Assembly: GCA_001580565.1 (NCBI GenBank)
Contig: LRBF01000009.1
Coordinates: 1 to 53,222 of the forward strand
Direction of reading: 5' to 3'
Length of the DNA: 53,222 bases
From: Caballeronia megalochromosomata
GTDB taxonomy: Bacteria; Pseudomonadota; Gammaproteobacteria; Burkholderiales; Burkholderiaceae
Below the pieces are notes generated by a model, which searched no databases, had not been told where the DNA came from, and saw nothing but the letters and a program-made list of their open reading frames with translations. Positions 23,956 to 32,366 of the stretch are shown here, in pieces. A program made the position numbers and the translations under genes. Numbering within the stretch: the stretch's first letter is position 1; every line of letters starts with the position of its first letter.

Positions 23956-26379
23956 CTACGTCATTGCAAGAAATTCAACGTTCTGCGCCCAGAGGGCCGG
24001 TCGGCCCACATGGAATCCCTGAACGAAATCCACGCCCATCGTGCTCAGCGCGCGCAGGATCGCTTCGTTCTCGACGTATTCCGCGATGGTCAGACGCCCC
24101 ATCGAATGGCCGATGTCGTTGATCGCTGCCACCATGTCCTTGCTAACGGCATCTTTGAGCATGTCCTTGATGAATCCGCCATCGATCTTGATGTAATCGA
24201 CCGGCAGGTGCTTCAGATAACCAAACGAAGACATGCCCGCGCCGAAGTCGTCGAGCGAAAACCGGCACCCGCGCTTCTTCAACTCGCGGATGAAACGTGC
24301 GGCGGCCGTGAGATTGGCGATCGCGGTGGTTTCGGTCACTTCGAAGCAGATGCACTCGGGCGCGATGGTGCTGAGTTCGAACTGCTCGGTCAGAAATTGC
24401 AGAAAGCGCTCGTCGCCGATCGAGGCGCCCGACAGGTTGATCGCGTATTGAACGCCGTCGGGATTGCCCGTTCTCGCGAGCGTCGCGAACACGGCGCGCA
24501 CGACCCAGCGGTCGATCGCGGACATCAGCCCATACCGCTCGGCAGCGGGCAGGAAGTAATGGGGCGAGACGATCTTGCCGCCTTCGCCGACCATGCGCAG
24601 CAGCACTTCAACGTGACGCGGATGCCGCGTGGATGCGTCGGTGCCGTCCGCCGTCTGCACCGCGCGAATCTCCTGCGCGTAGAGGCAGAAGCGATTGTTC
24701 GCCAGCGCGTCCTTGATGCGACCGCACCATGACATCGCGCTCGCATGACGCGTGAGTTCCTTGTCGCCGCGCACGGCCAGATGCACGCGATCGCGCCCCC
24801 GCTCCTTGGCGAGATAGCAGGCGATATCGCCGAAGCGCATCGCCGTTTCCATGTCGAGCCCGCGCAGATCGACCAGACCGATGCTCACGCTCGTCGACAA
24901 GGTGTGTGTCTCGCACGACCACTTGAACGCGGCCACTTCCTGTCTCAGACGCTCGGCGATCTTCATGGCGGTTTGCTCGTCGCAATCGGACATGAGCGCG
25001 GCGAACTCGTCGCCGCCCAAACGCGCGAGCGAATCCTCCTCACGAAGACATTGCCTGAAGAGCGCCGCCACCTCGCGCAGCATCGTGTCACCGGCCGCGT
25101 GGCCGTAAGTGTCGTTGACCACCTTGAACTGGTCGAGGTCGAGCACCATCAGCATGCAGGGGCGCTGCGTGCTCTTGACGCCCGATTGCGCTTCGAGCGA
25201 AGCGGACAGGCGCCGCTCGAACTCGGTGCGATTGAGCAGGCTCGTCAGGCCATCGTGCGACGCCTGCCACGAAAGATTCGAGACGTATTCGCGCTCGCGG
25301 GTCATGTTCCGCAACAGCAGCACGGCGCCGGTGATCGTATCGGACGTATCGTGCACGACGGACGTGATCGCCTGCACCACGGTCTCCGTGCCCTGTCGGT
25401 TGGTCAGCACGAGATCGGTGCTCGGGTCCCACGGCTCGGTGCCGCGCAGCGCCTGTTCGATCGGATCGACGGGACGCCGGTCCCATTCGCGTGCGATGGA
25501 GACGATCGCAGTCAACTCGTGCTTCACGCAGCCGTCGGCTTCGCGACAGAAGAGGCGCTCGGCAGCGGGGTTGATGAATTCGACGAGGCCCGTCGGCCCG
25601 ACTGAAACGACGGCCTCGCCGATCGAGCCGAGCGTGGCTTTCGCGCGCGCCTCGCTGCGCCTCAATGCGTTTTCCGATGCAAGCCGCGCGGTAATGAAGC
25701 GGCGGGCGTACCACACGGACAAGGACACCAGGAGCGCCGCGACCACGACGTTGATGCCGAACAGCAGCAGCGCCGTCTTTCGGAATGCGGTGCCGAGCAC
25801 GTCGGCGAATGCGCGCGAAACGGGCGCAATCGCCGAATTGATGTTCCAGATTTCGCTTGTCAAAAGCTCGACTTCGAGCTGGCCGGACGCGCCGGTGGAC
25901 TTGGCCTGGCGCAGTTTGAGGGCGGTCGCGACGAGCTGGTCGACGAGCGCGTCGCCTCGTATCCAATAGGTCACCGCGTGTTCGAAGTAGCTGACCCGGC
26001 GGAAGGTTCGGAACACCCAGATGACCGAACTGACGTCGGCGGGGTCGACGCCGCTTTCGAGCAGTGCCTGTCGGGCGATGCCGAGATCGGGGTCGGCGCC
26101 TTCGAGCGCGAGTCGCGCACGCTTCAGATTGAGCGGGTAGGCGATCGCGTTTTCATACTCGCGAAAGGCGCCTTCGTCGCCGGTCTGCGCATAGCGGATG
26201 AGAAAGAACACGGCGTCCTTCTGGCCTTTCGACCACATGCTCTCACCACCGATATACGCACGAACGGACGACATGATCGAGAGGCTCGTCGCGACCAGCG
26301 CCAACAGCGACGCGACGACTGCCAGAAACGGCCACGTAGTCTTGAACAACTGTCGATTGGTCTTCGATGCCCCTGGCAT
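23956..26379 (-). CDS. Membrane GGDEF-EAL protein with PAS domain (c-di-GMP turnover)
   Basis: An 807-residue protein from ATG at 26379 (AAGG six bases upstream); a TTG at 26418 would add 13 residues. Order: membrane helix about 15-38, periplasmic region to about 200, second helix 202-224, PAS domain about 245-360, GGDEF domain about 372-535 and EAL domain about 550-800. GGDEF is intact at 455-459, with an RxxD inhibitory site at 446-449. The EAL domain keeps EVL (591-593), INLSG, FEVTET, DDFGAG, DYIKIDG and QGFHVGRP, so both synthesis and hydrolysis of c-di-GMP are possible. The periplasmic part has no recognised sensor fold. It is the first gene of a two-gene unit with the diiron protein. 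Confidence 0.92.
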   Translation of the reverse strand: MPGASKTNRQLFKTTWPFLAVVASLLALVATSLSIMSSVRAYIGGESMWSKGQKDAVFFLIRYAQTGDEGAFREYENAIAYPLNLKRARLALEGADPDLGIARQALLESGVDPADVSSVIWVFRTFRRVSYFEHAVTYWIRGDALVDQLVATALKLRQAKSTGASGQLEVELLTSEIWNINSAIAPVSRAFADVLGTAFRKTALLLFGINVVVAALLVSLSVWYARRFITARLASENALRRSEARAKATLGSIGEAVVSVGPTGLVEFINPAAERLFCREADGCVKHELTAIVSIAREWDRRPVDPIEQALRGTEPWDPSTDLVLTNRQGTETVVQAITSVVHDTSDTITGAVLLLRNMTREREYVSNLSWQASHDGLTSLLNRTEFERRLSASLEAQSGVKSTQRPCMLMVLDLDQFKVVNDTYGHAAGDTMLREVAALFRQCLREEDSLARLGGDEFAALMSDCDEQTAMKIAERLRQEVAAFKWSCETHTLSTSVSIGLVDLRGLDMETAMRFGDIACYLAKERGRDRVHLAVRGDKELTRHASAMSWCGRIKDALANNRFCLYAQEIRAVQTADGTDASTRHPRHVEVLLRMVGEGGKIVSPHYFLPAAERYGLMSAIDRWVVRAVFATLARTGNPDGVQYAINLSGASIGDERFLQFLTEQFELSTIAPECICFEVTETTAIANLTAAARFIRELKKRGCRFSLDDFGAGMSSFGYLKHLPVDYIKIDGGFIKDMLKDAVSKDMVAAINDIGHSMGRLTIAEYVENEAILRALSTMGVDFVQGFHVGRPALWAQNVEFLAMT

Positions 26380-26727
26380 ATCGAGCCTTGTTATCGGTTT
26401 CTCTGCGCGCAGCGACAAAAAGAGTCCCGCCGCAAGGCGCCGTCCGAATTAATCCGAACGGTCGTCCTTTGCAGTGATTTTTGTCGCTTCGATTTATAAC
26501 GGCACGAGGAATATGAACTTGAGGCTCTAATCGAATCCTCGAGGGTCGAATATTACCTGCGGGAACCCGATCAAAACATTTGATAATAAGAAACAGCGCG
26601 GACTGTTGTTTTTATCGCATGCGCCTGAGAGGAAAGGGGATACTTCAGCCGTCCGAGAACGACTGTGCGATTTAACTAAATAAGGAGCAGATCTAAAGAA
26701 CTACGCGATGCGCGGAGTCCGCCGCGT
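26380..26727. promoter_or_regulatory. 348-base AT-richer intergenic region
   Basis: No coding frame is supported. The DNA is clearly richer in A/T than its surroundings between about 26480 and 26700 and probably holds the promoter of the leftward GGDEF-EAL operon. A palindrome ATCAAA-ACA-TTTGAT lies at 26570-26584, about 190 bases upstream of the GGDEF-EAL start. Nothing else is recognised. Confidence 0.5.
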
Positions 26728-27000
26728 CTAGACGGAATCGGGGCCGAAAGTCATTGCGTTATACAGGGGCGCCGCGTTCGTTTCGATCTGATCAAGCAAC
26801 GCCGAGGCGATGCGTAGCTGCGCGGGCAATAGATGGCTCGTCGCCAGAATCGCAGTCACGCGCGCGCGCCAGTAGTTGAGCGGAAAAAAGGTCTCCCGAT
26901 GCCGGACCGCTATCGCGATCATCTTGCGCAGATGTTCGAGCTCCGCGTCCGTCGATCGCAGCTCGCTGGCACTCGTGGGGAATTGATCTCTGGCTTCCAT
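26728..27000 (-). CDS. Small hypothetical protein (90 residues)
   Basis: Ninety residues (MEARDQFPTSASELRSTDAE ... FGPDSV), with no signal peptide and no membrane segment. The helical pattern (ELEHLRKMIAIAVRHRETFF, WRARVTAILATSHLLPAQLR) and coding-like codon use support a real gene. No clear ribosome-binding site precedes the ATG. It has no recognised family; small cytosolic proteins of this make-up occur in Burkholderiaceae. Divergent from the SDR gene with 136 bases between. Confidence 0.65.
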   Translation of the reverse strand: MEARDQFPTSASELRSTDAELEHLRKMIAIAVRHRETFFPLNYWRARVTAILATSHLLPAQLRIASALLDQIETNAAPLYNAMTFGPDSV

Positions 27001-27136
27001 TACCGGAATATCGGCACGTCACAGGATTTCCTGAGCGCTGCGAACGCCAGGTATAGGGTGTGCGTAGCGAATCGTTGTCACCTTCTGAAGTATGGATTCG
27101 CAAATGAGTCCGCCATTCAACCTCAAGGAGTATGCG

Positions 27137-27976
27137 ATGACCCAGGCAAAGCGCCGTTGGTTGATCACTGGCTGTTCCACCGGCTTCGGCCGAGCGTTGG
27201 CCGAGCGCGTCATCGGTCAAGGCGATCATGTATTCGCGACCGCGCGTGATCCGGCAACGCTCGAAGATCTCGTCCGCGGACATTCGAACGCCGATGCGTT
27301 GCAACTGGACGTGACCCGAAGCGAGGACATCGAGGCGGTGGTGGCGCATACCGTCGCGAAGACAGGCGGGATCGACGTACTGGTCAATAACGCCGGATAC
27401 GGCTATCTCGCCGCGGTCGAAGAAGGCGATGAGGCGGAATACCGGGCCATGTTCGAAACGAATTTCTTCGGTCTGGCCGCGCTGACGCGCGCGTATTTGC
27501 CACTGCTGCGCGAACAGGGGACGGGACATATCGTCAACATCTCGTCGGTGGGCGGCCTCGTGGGTAATCCTGGTTCAGGCTGGTACGCAGCCACGAAATT
27601 TGCAGTGTCCGGCTTTTCCGAAGCGCTCGCCAAGGAAGTGACGCCGCTCGGCATCAAGGTGACGGTGATCGCGCCGGGGCCGTTTCGGACGGACTGGGCG
27701 GGCCGGTCGTTGCGCACGGCGAGCCGGCGCATCGAAGCATACCGGGACACGGTCCACGCGCGTCTGGATCAACTTGCGAAGATCAGCGGACATCAGGCCG
27801 GCGATCCCGTGCGCGCGGCAGATGCCATCATCGACGTGGTGCGCAGCGACGCACCGCCGCTTTATCTGGTGCTGGGTGCGGCTGGCCTGCGACTGGTTCG
27901 CGACAAGACCAACGCGCTCAGCGATGCGCTGGACAAGTGGGAAAGCGTCAGTGTCGGAACGGATTATCCGAGCTGA
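27137..27976 (+). CDS. Short-chain dehydrogenase/reductase
   Basis: A 279-residue classical SDR from ATG at 27137, with AAGGAG six bases upstream; the 15 codons before it in frame are ignored. It shows the cofactor loop TGCSTGFG (about 11-18), NNAG in DVLVNNAGYGYL, the catalytic Ser in NISSVGG and Tyr-x3-Lys in WYAATKF. Cofactor is NAD(P)H; substrate unknown. This subgroup (oxidoreductases with RRWLITGCSTGFGRALAE) is common in soil bacteria and has no fixed substrate. The Fic gene begins 35 bases after its stop, so the two may be one transcript. Confidence 0.9.
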   Translation: MTQAKRRWLITGCSTGFGRALAERVIGQGDHVFATARDPATLEDLVRGHSNADALQLDVTRSEDIEAVVAHTVAKTGGIDVLVNNAGYGYLAAVEEGDEAEYRAMFETNFFGLAALTRAYLPLLREQGTGHIVNISSVGGLVGNPGSGWYAATKFAVSGFSEALAKEVTPLGIKVTVIAPGPFRTDWAGRSLRTASRRIEAYRDTVHARLDQLAKISGHQAGDPVRAADAIIDVVRSDAPPLYLVLGAAGLRLVRDKTNALSDALDKWESVSVGTDYPS

Positions 27977-28011
27977 GCCGTTGGCCGTGCGCTGACGAAC
28001 GAGCGGAGATC

Positions 28012-28797
28012 ATGGACGCGTCTCTGCAACGAATGTTGAAAGCGATCGATGCCGGCAAGGCGAAACTGGACGCGGTGCGTCCGCTTTCGCCTGCGGCGCT
28101 GGCTTCGCTGCATGAAAGACTGAGGCTGGAGTGGACGCCCAATGCGCATGCGATCGACCACCGCGCACACTCGTTGCGCGAGACTCGGGTCGTACTCGAC
28201 AGCATGACGATGGACGGCCAATCGCTGCCGCAGTACTGCGAGACCATGGGCCAGCGCGACGCGATGCGTTACCTCGATGAGATCGTCGCGAAGAACGAGC
28301 CCCTGTCCGCGTGGCAGATCCGGAACATCCACAACGTGGTGCTGAAAGGCCGTGCCGGTGAGGAGGCCTGCCGCTATCGCCATGTGAATGTGACGATAGC
28401 GGGTGCGCGTACGACTCCGCCGGACTTTCTGGATCTGCCGGCCGAACTGGCGGCGCTCGTCGGGTGGCATGCGAGAGAAGGGCACATGCATCCCGTCGCG
28501 CGCGCGGCGCAACTTCATACGCGGTTTGTCAGGATCCATCCGTTCGTGGACGGAAACGGCAGGACGGGCCGCCTGCTCTTGAATGTCGAGTTGATGAAAT
28601 CCGGTTATCCGCCCGCCGTCATCCGGGCCGAGGATCGCGCAGCTTATTGCGATTCGCTGGATGACGCCTGCGTGAGCAACGACTACACGGGCATTGCCCG
28701 GCTCATCGCCGAATCGGTCCAGCGGTCCATGGACATCTACCTCGACGCGCTCGGACTGCGCGTCGATTGCTCGCCTCACTTTACGTCGAAGCCATAG
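28012..28797 (+). CDS. Fic-family protein, probable AMP-transferase, with Asp in the inhibitory motif
   Basis: A 261-residue protein from ATG at 28012. The Fic active-site motif is complete: HPFVDGNGRTGR at 176-187, with catalytic His176. N-terminal of the core, SMTMDG (64-69) sits where class II Fic proteins have the inhibitory (S/T)xxxE(G/N) motif, but with Asp68 instead of Glu. Fic enzymes usually transfer AMP from ATP to a Ser/Thr/Tyr of a target protein; targets here are unknown. No separate antitoxin gene adjoins it, which fits built-in inhibition. Its last 22 bases overlap the convergent copC gene. An upstream in-frame extension overlapping the SDR gene was rejected. Confidence 0.9.
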   Translation: MDASLQRMLKAIDAGKAKLDAVRPLSPAALASLHERLRLEWTPNAHAIDHRAHSLRETRVVLDSMTMDGQSLPQYCETMGQRDAMRYLDEIVAKNEPLSAWQIRNIHNVVLKGRAGEEACRYRHVNVTIAGARTTPPDFLDLPAELAALVGWHAREGHMHPVARAAQLHTRFVRIHPFVDGNGRTGRLLLNVELMKSGYPPAVIRAEDRAAYCDSLDDACVSNDYTGIARLIAESVQRSMDIYLDALGLRVDCSPHFTSKP

Positions 28798-29150
28798 TCG
28801 CCATGCGTGCGGTGTCCATCGTCTGCGACGGCGACCCAGTGCACCGTGTAATGCCCCGGCTGCAAGGGCGGCAGTGCGACCGCCATGGTTTCCTGATGCT
28901 GCGCATCGACGACGGCTTTGGCGGCATTGACCTGTTTGCCGCTCGCGTCGGTGACGGTAAGCGAGGAAAAGGCGGGTTCGAGCGGACCATCGAAGACGAT
29001 CCGCACCTCACCGGGCGGGGATACGGTGGCGCCGGCCGCGGGAACCTGAGTGCGTGGAAAGACGTGCGCCGAAGCCGCAACGGTCCACACGAGTCCGAGC
29101 GCGCATGCGCTCCGGGCGAAGCGCCTGCGCAGAATGTGTCGTGAGTTCAT
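28776..29150 (-). CDS. copC: CopC-family periplasmic copper-binding protein
   Basis: A 124-residue protein. The signal peptide ends at VAASA, so the mature protein starts HVFPRTQVPAAGATVSPPGEV with an N-terminal His, as needed for the high-affinity Cu(II) site of CopC. The C-terminal motif VAVADDGHRTHGDYGFDV supplies the conserved Asp/His pair. It is the last of three leftward genes (DUF2946, outer-membrane protein, CopC) with only 12 bases before it, which points to copper handling in the periplasm. No CopD is fused or adjacent. Its 3' end overlaps the fic gene on the other strand. Confidence 0.88.
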   Translation of the reverse strand: MNSRHILRRRFARSACALGLVWTVAASAHVFPRTQVPAAGATVSPPGEVRIVFDGPLEPAFSSLTVTDASGKQVNAAKAVVDAQHQETMAVALPPLQPGHYTVHWVAVADDGHRTHGDYGFDVK

Positions 29151-29162
29151 CTCATGCTCCCG

Positions 29163-30062
29163 CTACCAGTTGAACAACGGCTTGCCGATGGTCGTCGGCG
29201 CGACATCGTCGAAGAAGATATGCGCCTGCACCAGCACGCCGACATGCGAGCCGCTCGCCCGGTTGATCGGGATCTGCGCCTCGATGCCGAACTGGCCATA
29301 GCGATTGATCCAGATGAACCCGGGATTGACCGTGCCCGTCGTCTGCCCCTGGCTGCGCGAGAGCGGAATTTCGACCAGCGGAATGATGCTGGCGAGCGGC
29401 TGGGGCAGGCCGAGCGAGTGCACGTGCTGCTCCAGATACGGCAGGCTGTATTGCACCGTGAAGCCGTAGTTGAACGCGTTCGGCTGCCCTGCGCCCGTGG
29501 TGAGCGCCGGGCCGGCCTCGCCGGTGATCGCGACCGGGCGCAGCCACGCGAGCGAATCGGGCAGATCGCCCATGCCTTTGCCGACGAATACAGTGGGCGA
29601 GATAGTGGAGAAATTGTCCGCGATCGCCCGGCTGCCCGTGCCGCCGAGTTCGGCATTGATTCCGACCGAGGTCATGAACTCATGGGCCTCGTTGACGTAC
29701 AACAGATACTTGAGGCCGACCTCGAAGTTGTCGAAGCCATGTGCGGTCGGGTTGTTCTGCATCGCGTAGGTGCCGCCGACCGAAAGCGCGAGGCGTGAGG
29801 TGATGAGCTTGTCGTACTCGAACTCGAACGTGTTGATGCTCTGATCGCCGTCGTCGCCGGGAACGCGGACGTGCCCGAACTGCAGATTCGCCTCGTCGCC
29901 GACGCCGGGGTCGTCGACGGCCATCGTCGCGGGAAAGACGCGGTCGCCGGCAATTGCGTGAGCGTGCGCGGGTTGCGGCAGCGTCGTCATGGCGCCGAGC
30001 GTGGCCGTCATGATGGATAGCGCCGCGCGCGAGGAAGCGCGGCGCATGGAAGGCGTGTTCAT
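29163..30062 (-). CDS. Putative outer-membrane beta-barrel/transporter-like protein in the copper gene set
   Basis: From ATG at 30062 (AGGA upstream) the protein is 299 residues; the open frame to 30152 adds a part without signal features. A signal peptide (about 1-35, ending PAHAHA) precedes GDRVFPATMAVDDPGVGDEANLQFGHV, then repeated amphipathic strands (NTFEFEYDKLITSRLALSVGG, FEVGLKYLLYV, PVAITGEAGPALTT), ending QAHIFFDDVAPTTIGKPLFNW with a terminal aromatic. The strands suggest an outer-membrane barrel. No named family recognised; it lies between DUF2946 and CopC genes, and metal passage is a context inference. Confidence 0.7.
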   Translation of the reverse strand: MNTPSMRRASSRAALSIMTATLGAMTTLPQPAHAHAIAGDRVFPATMAVDDPGVGDEANLQFGHVRVPGDDGDQSINTFEFEYDKLITSRLALSVGGTYAMQNNPTAHGFDNFEVGLKYLLYVNEAHEFMTSVGINAELGGTGSRAIADNFSTISPTVFVGKGMGDLPDSLAWLRPVAITGEAGPALTTGAGQPNAFNYGFTVQYSLPYLEQHVHSLGLPQPLASIIPLVEIPLSRSQGQTTGTVNPGFIWINRYGQFGIEAQIPINRASGSHVGVLVQAHIFFDDVAPTTIGKPLFNW

Positions 30063-30158
30063 GACCCATCCTGTGTTCTGAAATGTCGTCGTCGTCCTGC
30101 GTGCGCATGCACGAGAACCTGCGATGCGCGTGACGCATCGCAACCGGACCAACGTGAA

Positions 30159-30542
30159 TCAGGACAACAGGAGGGGAGGGGCGCGCGGTTGACCCGGCTT
30201 GAGCGGTTCGACGAGCCGCACGCTCTCGAAGTGTGTCGCGCGTGCCAGCAGCATGGCCTCGACGATTTGCGCAAACAGCACGGGCGGCGCGATCACCGCG
30301 GGCATGTGGGCGAACAGGCTGCAGTAGCCGCACGCGTCACCCGCGTCGTGCACCGGTGAATGCGACGGTGACGTTTGCGCATGATCGTGCTGCATCGACG
30401 GCATCGAGCAGTGCATGTCGCTCTCGCCGTCATCGTTGCGCGCTGCGTCGAGCGAATGCGTCACGACAGGCGCGAGCGTGACCATCAGGATTGCAAGCAA
30501 TCCGAGCAAGCTGCCGAACATCCGAAGCAGGCGGCTTCTCAT
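30159..30542 (-). CDS. DUF2946 family protein, His/Met-rich
   Basis: A 127-residue protein with one N-terminal hydrophobic segment (FGSLLGLLAILMVTLAPVVTH), a loop rich in His, Met and Asp (DMHCSMPSMQHDHAQTSPSH), and the DUF2946 core ACGYCSLFAHMPAV with its Cys pair, then a second hydrophobic stretch. DUF2946 genes often accompany copper genes; the His/Met loop could bind Cu. It is the first gene of the leftward set, 96 bases before the outer-membrane gene. Function not established. Confidence 0.8.
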   Translation of the reverse strand: MRSRLLRMFGSLLGLLAILMVTLAPVVTHSLDAARNDDGESDMHCSMPSMQHDHAQTSPSHSPVHDAGDACGYCSLFAHMPAVIAPPVLFAQIVEAMLLARATHFESVRLVEPLKPGQPRAPPLLLS

Positions 30543-30609
30543 CGGTCTGTCGTATGAGTCGAATGCGACGGATTATGCCACGGGTGCAGGCGCCCGTTTC
30601 ACGTGAGCG

Positions 30610-30635
30610 GACCGATGCGATTGCGCGCATCGGTC
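30610..30635. terminator. Hairpin downstream of the esterase gene
   Basis: A perfect ten-pair stem GACCGATGCG / CGCATCGGTC with a six-base loop, nine bases past the stop of the leftward tannase-family gene. No T-run follows on either strand, so it may protect the 3' end or aid a factor-dependent stop, not act as a classical terminator. Confidence 0.4.
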
Positions 30636-30643
30636 ATGCTCGT

Positions 30644-32356
30644 TCAACCGCAGGTGAAGCTCGCCGCCGAACTCACATCGCCGCCCTTGTACCGCGCCAC
30701 CTTCGGATAAGGACAAAGCGGCCGCGTACGCCCTGCGCCCCAGTCAGCCGGCACTTCGCTGTTGGGAATCGCATTGCTCGCGTCGCGCGCGGTCGCCGTC
30801 ACGCTGTCGGGCGCCTTGCCTTGCTCGACCCATGCGATCATCGGCGTGAGCATGTCGAACTGGTCGGCGGTCGGGCCGCCCGAACAATGGTTCATGCCGG
30901 CGACCGTGTAAAGACGCGCGAAGTTGCTGGCGTCGCCGGCGTTGGCGGTCGTCACGCGCTCATACCAGTCCGTCGTGTCGTTCGAAGAAAACACCGGATC
31001 GCTCGTGCCGTGATAGACGATGAGCTTCGCGCCGCGATTTTTCAATGCGGAAAGATTGGTCTCGTCAGGCGGCGGCATGAAGGACCACGATGCCTCGCCA
31101 TATACGCCGCTCGTCGCGAAGATCTTGGGCGCGTCGTTGTCCATGCTGAAATTCAGCGCGTAGGCCGACAACTGGCTCAGAATCGATGCACTCTGCGGCG
31201 GCGGCGTCGTGAACGTGAACGCTGCGGCGCCCGGATCGAGCGTGATCGAATTGGTCTGTTTCCACAGTGCCCAGTTCGCGCCGCTGATGCCTGCATCATA
31301 GGGAAAGCTTGCATAGAGCGCCGTGCCCGCGCTGTTGTGCGCGCCCGAGAACACCTGGCCGATGGCGTCCTTCTGCGCGCTCGTCAGGCATGAGCCGTCG
31401 CGCACGTTGGCCGAGCAGGTGGGCACGTCGCGCGTCAAGTCGAAGTTCGCCTGACACGCCTTGATATCCTGGACCATGCCATCGGTGGCGCCATCGAGCG
31501 AATCGCATTTGGCGATGATGCGCGACGCCACGAGTTGCCGCTCCTGTGCAGTGAAGCCCGTCTTGATGTCGGGCAGACCGCTGGTCGTGGTCGCGGTCGC
31601 CACCTTGGCCAACTGCTGCGCGCTCCACATTTCGCCGATCGCCGCCTTCGGCAGATGAAAGCCCGGATCGCCCGCGATGATGCCATCGTAGTCCGCTGCA
31701 TAGCGCGCGGCGGCGACCATCGCGTGGCGGCCTCCATTCGAGCATCCTTCGAAATAGCTGCGATCCGGGCTCTTGCCGTAGGCGGTCTTGATGACTTGCT
31801 TGGCCATCGGCGTGAGCTTCGCGACGGCCTGATAGCCATAGTCGAGACGCGCCTGCGGGTCCAGTCCGAAGAGCGGATTCTGCGCGGACGAATGTCCCGC
31901 ATCTGAACTGATGACCGCGAAGCCCATGTTCAGCGCGTTGTTCAGTGGACCGCCGCCGCTGATGACGCCGGTCGCCGCGACGACGTTACCGTCGAGCCCG
32001 CCGTTCGCCTGATAGAAGAAGCGCCCGTTCCACGCGAGCGGCAGACGCATCTCGAAGCCGATTGCGTAGGTCTTTCCGTCGACGGAACTCACGCGCTCGT
32101 TCATCCTGCCTTCGATCACGCAGTGTTCGGGCACCGCCTTGCCCGCGATGGTGAGTGTTCCAGCCGGGACATCCTGCACGGACGTGAAGGACGTATTCGC
32201 GAATGCGAGTTTGGCCGCGAGCGCGTCGCACGTGCCGGACAGATTCGCCGGCGTCGCGGCGCTCAGTTGAGGAAGGGCGTGCGCGCTGTCGTCCGAGCCG
32301 CCGCCACATGCGGCGAGCATCGTCGATGCGAGTGCCGCGATCATTGTCTTGTTCAT
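30644..32356 (-). CDS. Tannase/feruloyl-esterase family lipoprotein
   Basis: A 570-residue protein with a signal peptide and lipobox LAAC (Cys17), then GGGSDD. The alpha/beta-hydrolase core has the nucleophile in GCSNGG (Ser206, with Cys205 beside it) and the catalytic His near the C-terminus in GMNHCSGG, again with a Cys beside it: the CS/HC disulfide arrangement of tannases and feruloyl esterases. It likely hydrolyses esters of hydroxycinnamates (such as feruloyl or chlorogenate-type esters) outside the inner membrane, and the lipid anchor would hold it in the outer membrane. AGGAG precedes the ATG at good distance. It follows the porin by ten bases in the permease-porin-esterase unit beside the ferulate genes. 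Confidence 0.9.
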   Translation of the reverse strand: MNKTMIAALASTMLAACGGGSDDSAHALPQLSAATPANLSGTCDALAAKLAFANTSFTSVQDVPAGTLTIAGKAVPEHCVIEGRMNERVSSVDGKTYAIGFEMRLPLAWNGRFFYQANGGLDGNVVAATGVISGGGPLNNALNMGFAVISSDAGHSSAQNPLFGLDPQARLDYGYQAVAKLTPMAKQVIKTAYGKSPDRSYFEGCSNGGRHAMVAAARYAADYDGIIAGDPGFHLPKAAIGEMWSAQQLAKVATATTTSGLPDIKTGFTAQERQLVASRIIAKCDSLDGATDGMVQDIKACQANFDLTRDVPTCSANVRDGSCLTSAQKDAIGQVFSGAHNSAGTALYASFPYDAGISGANWALWKQTNSITLDPGAAAFTFTTPPPQSASILSQLSAYALNFSMDNDAPKIFATSGVYGEASWSFMPPPDETNLSALKNRGAKLIVYHGTSDPVFSSNDTTDWYERVTTANAGDASNFARLYTVAGMNHCSGGPTADQFDMLTPMIAWVEQGKAPDSVTATARDASNAIPNSEVPADWGAGRTRPLCPYPKVARYKGGDVSSAASFTCG

Positions 32357-32366
32357 GCCTTGTCTC

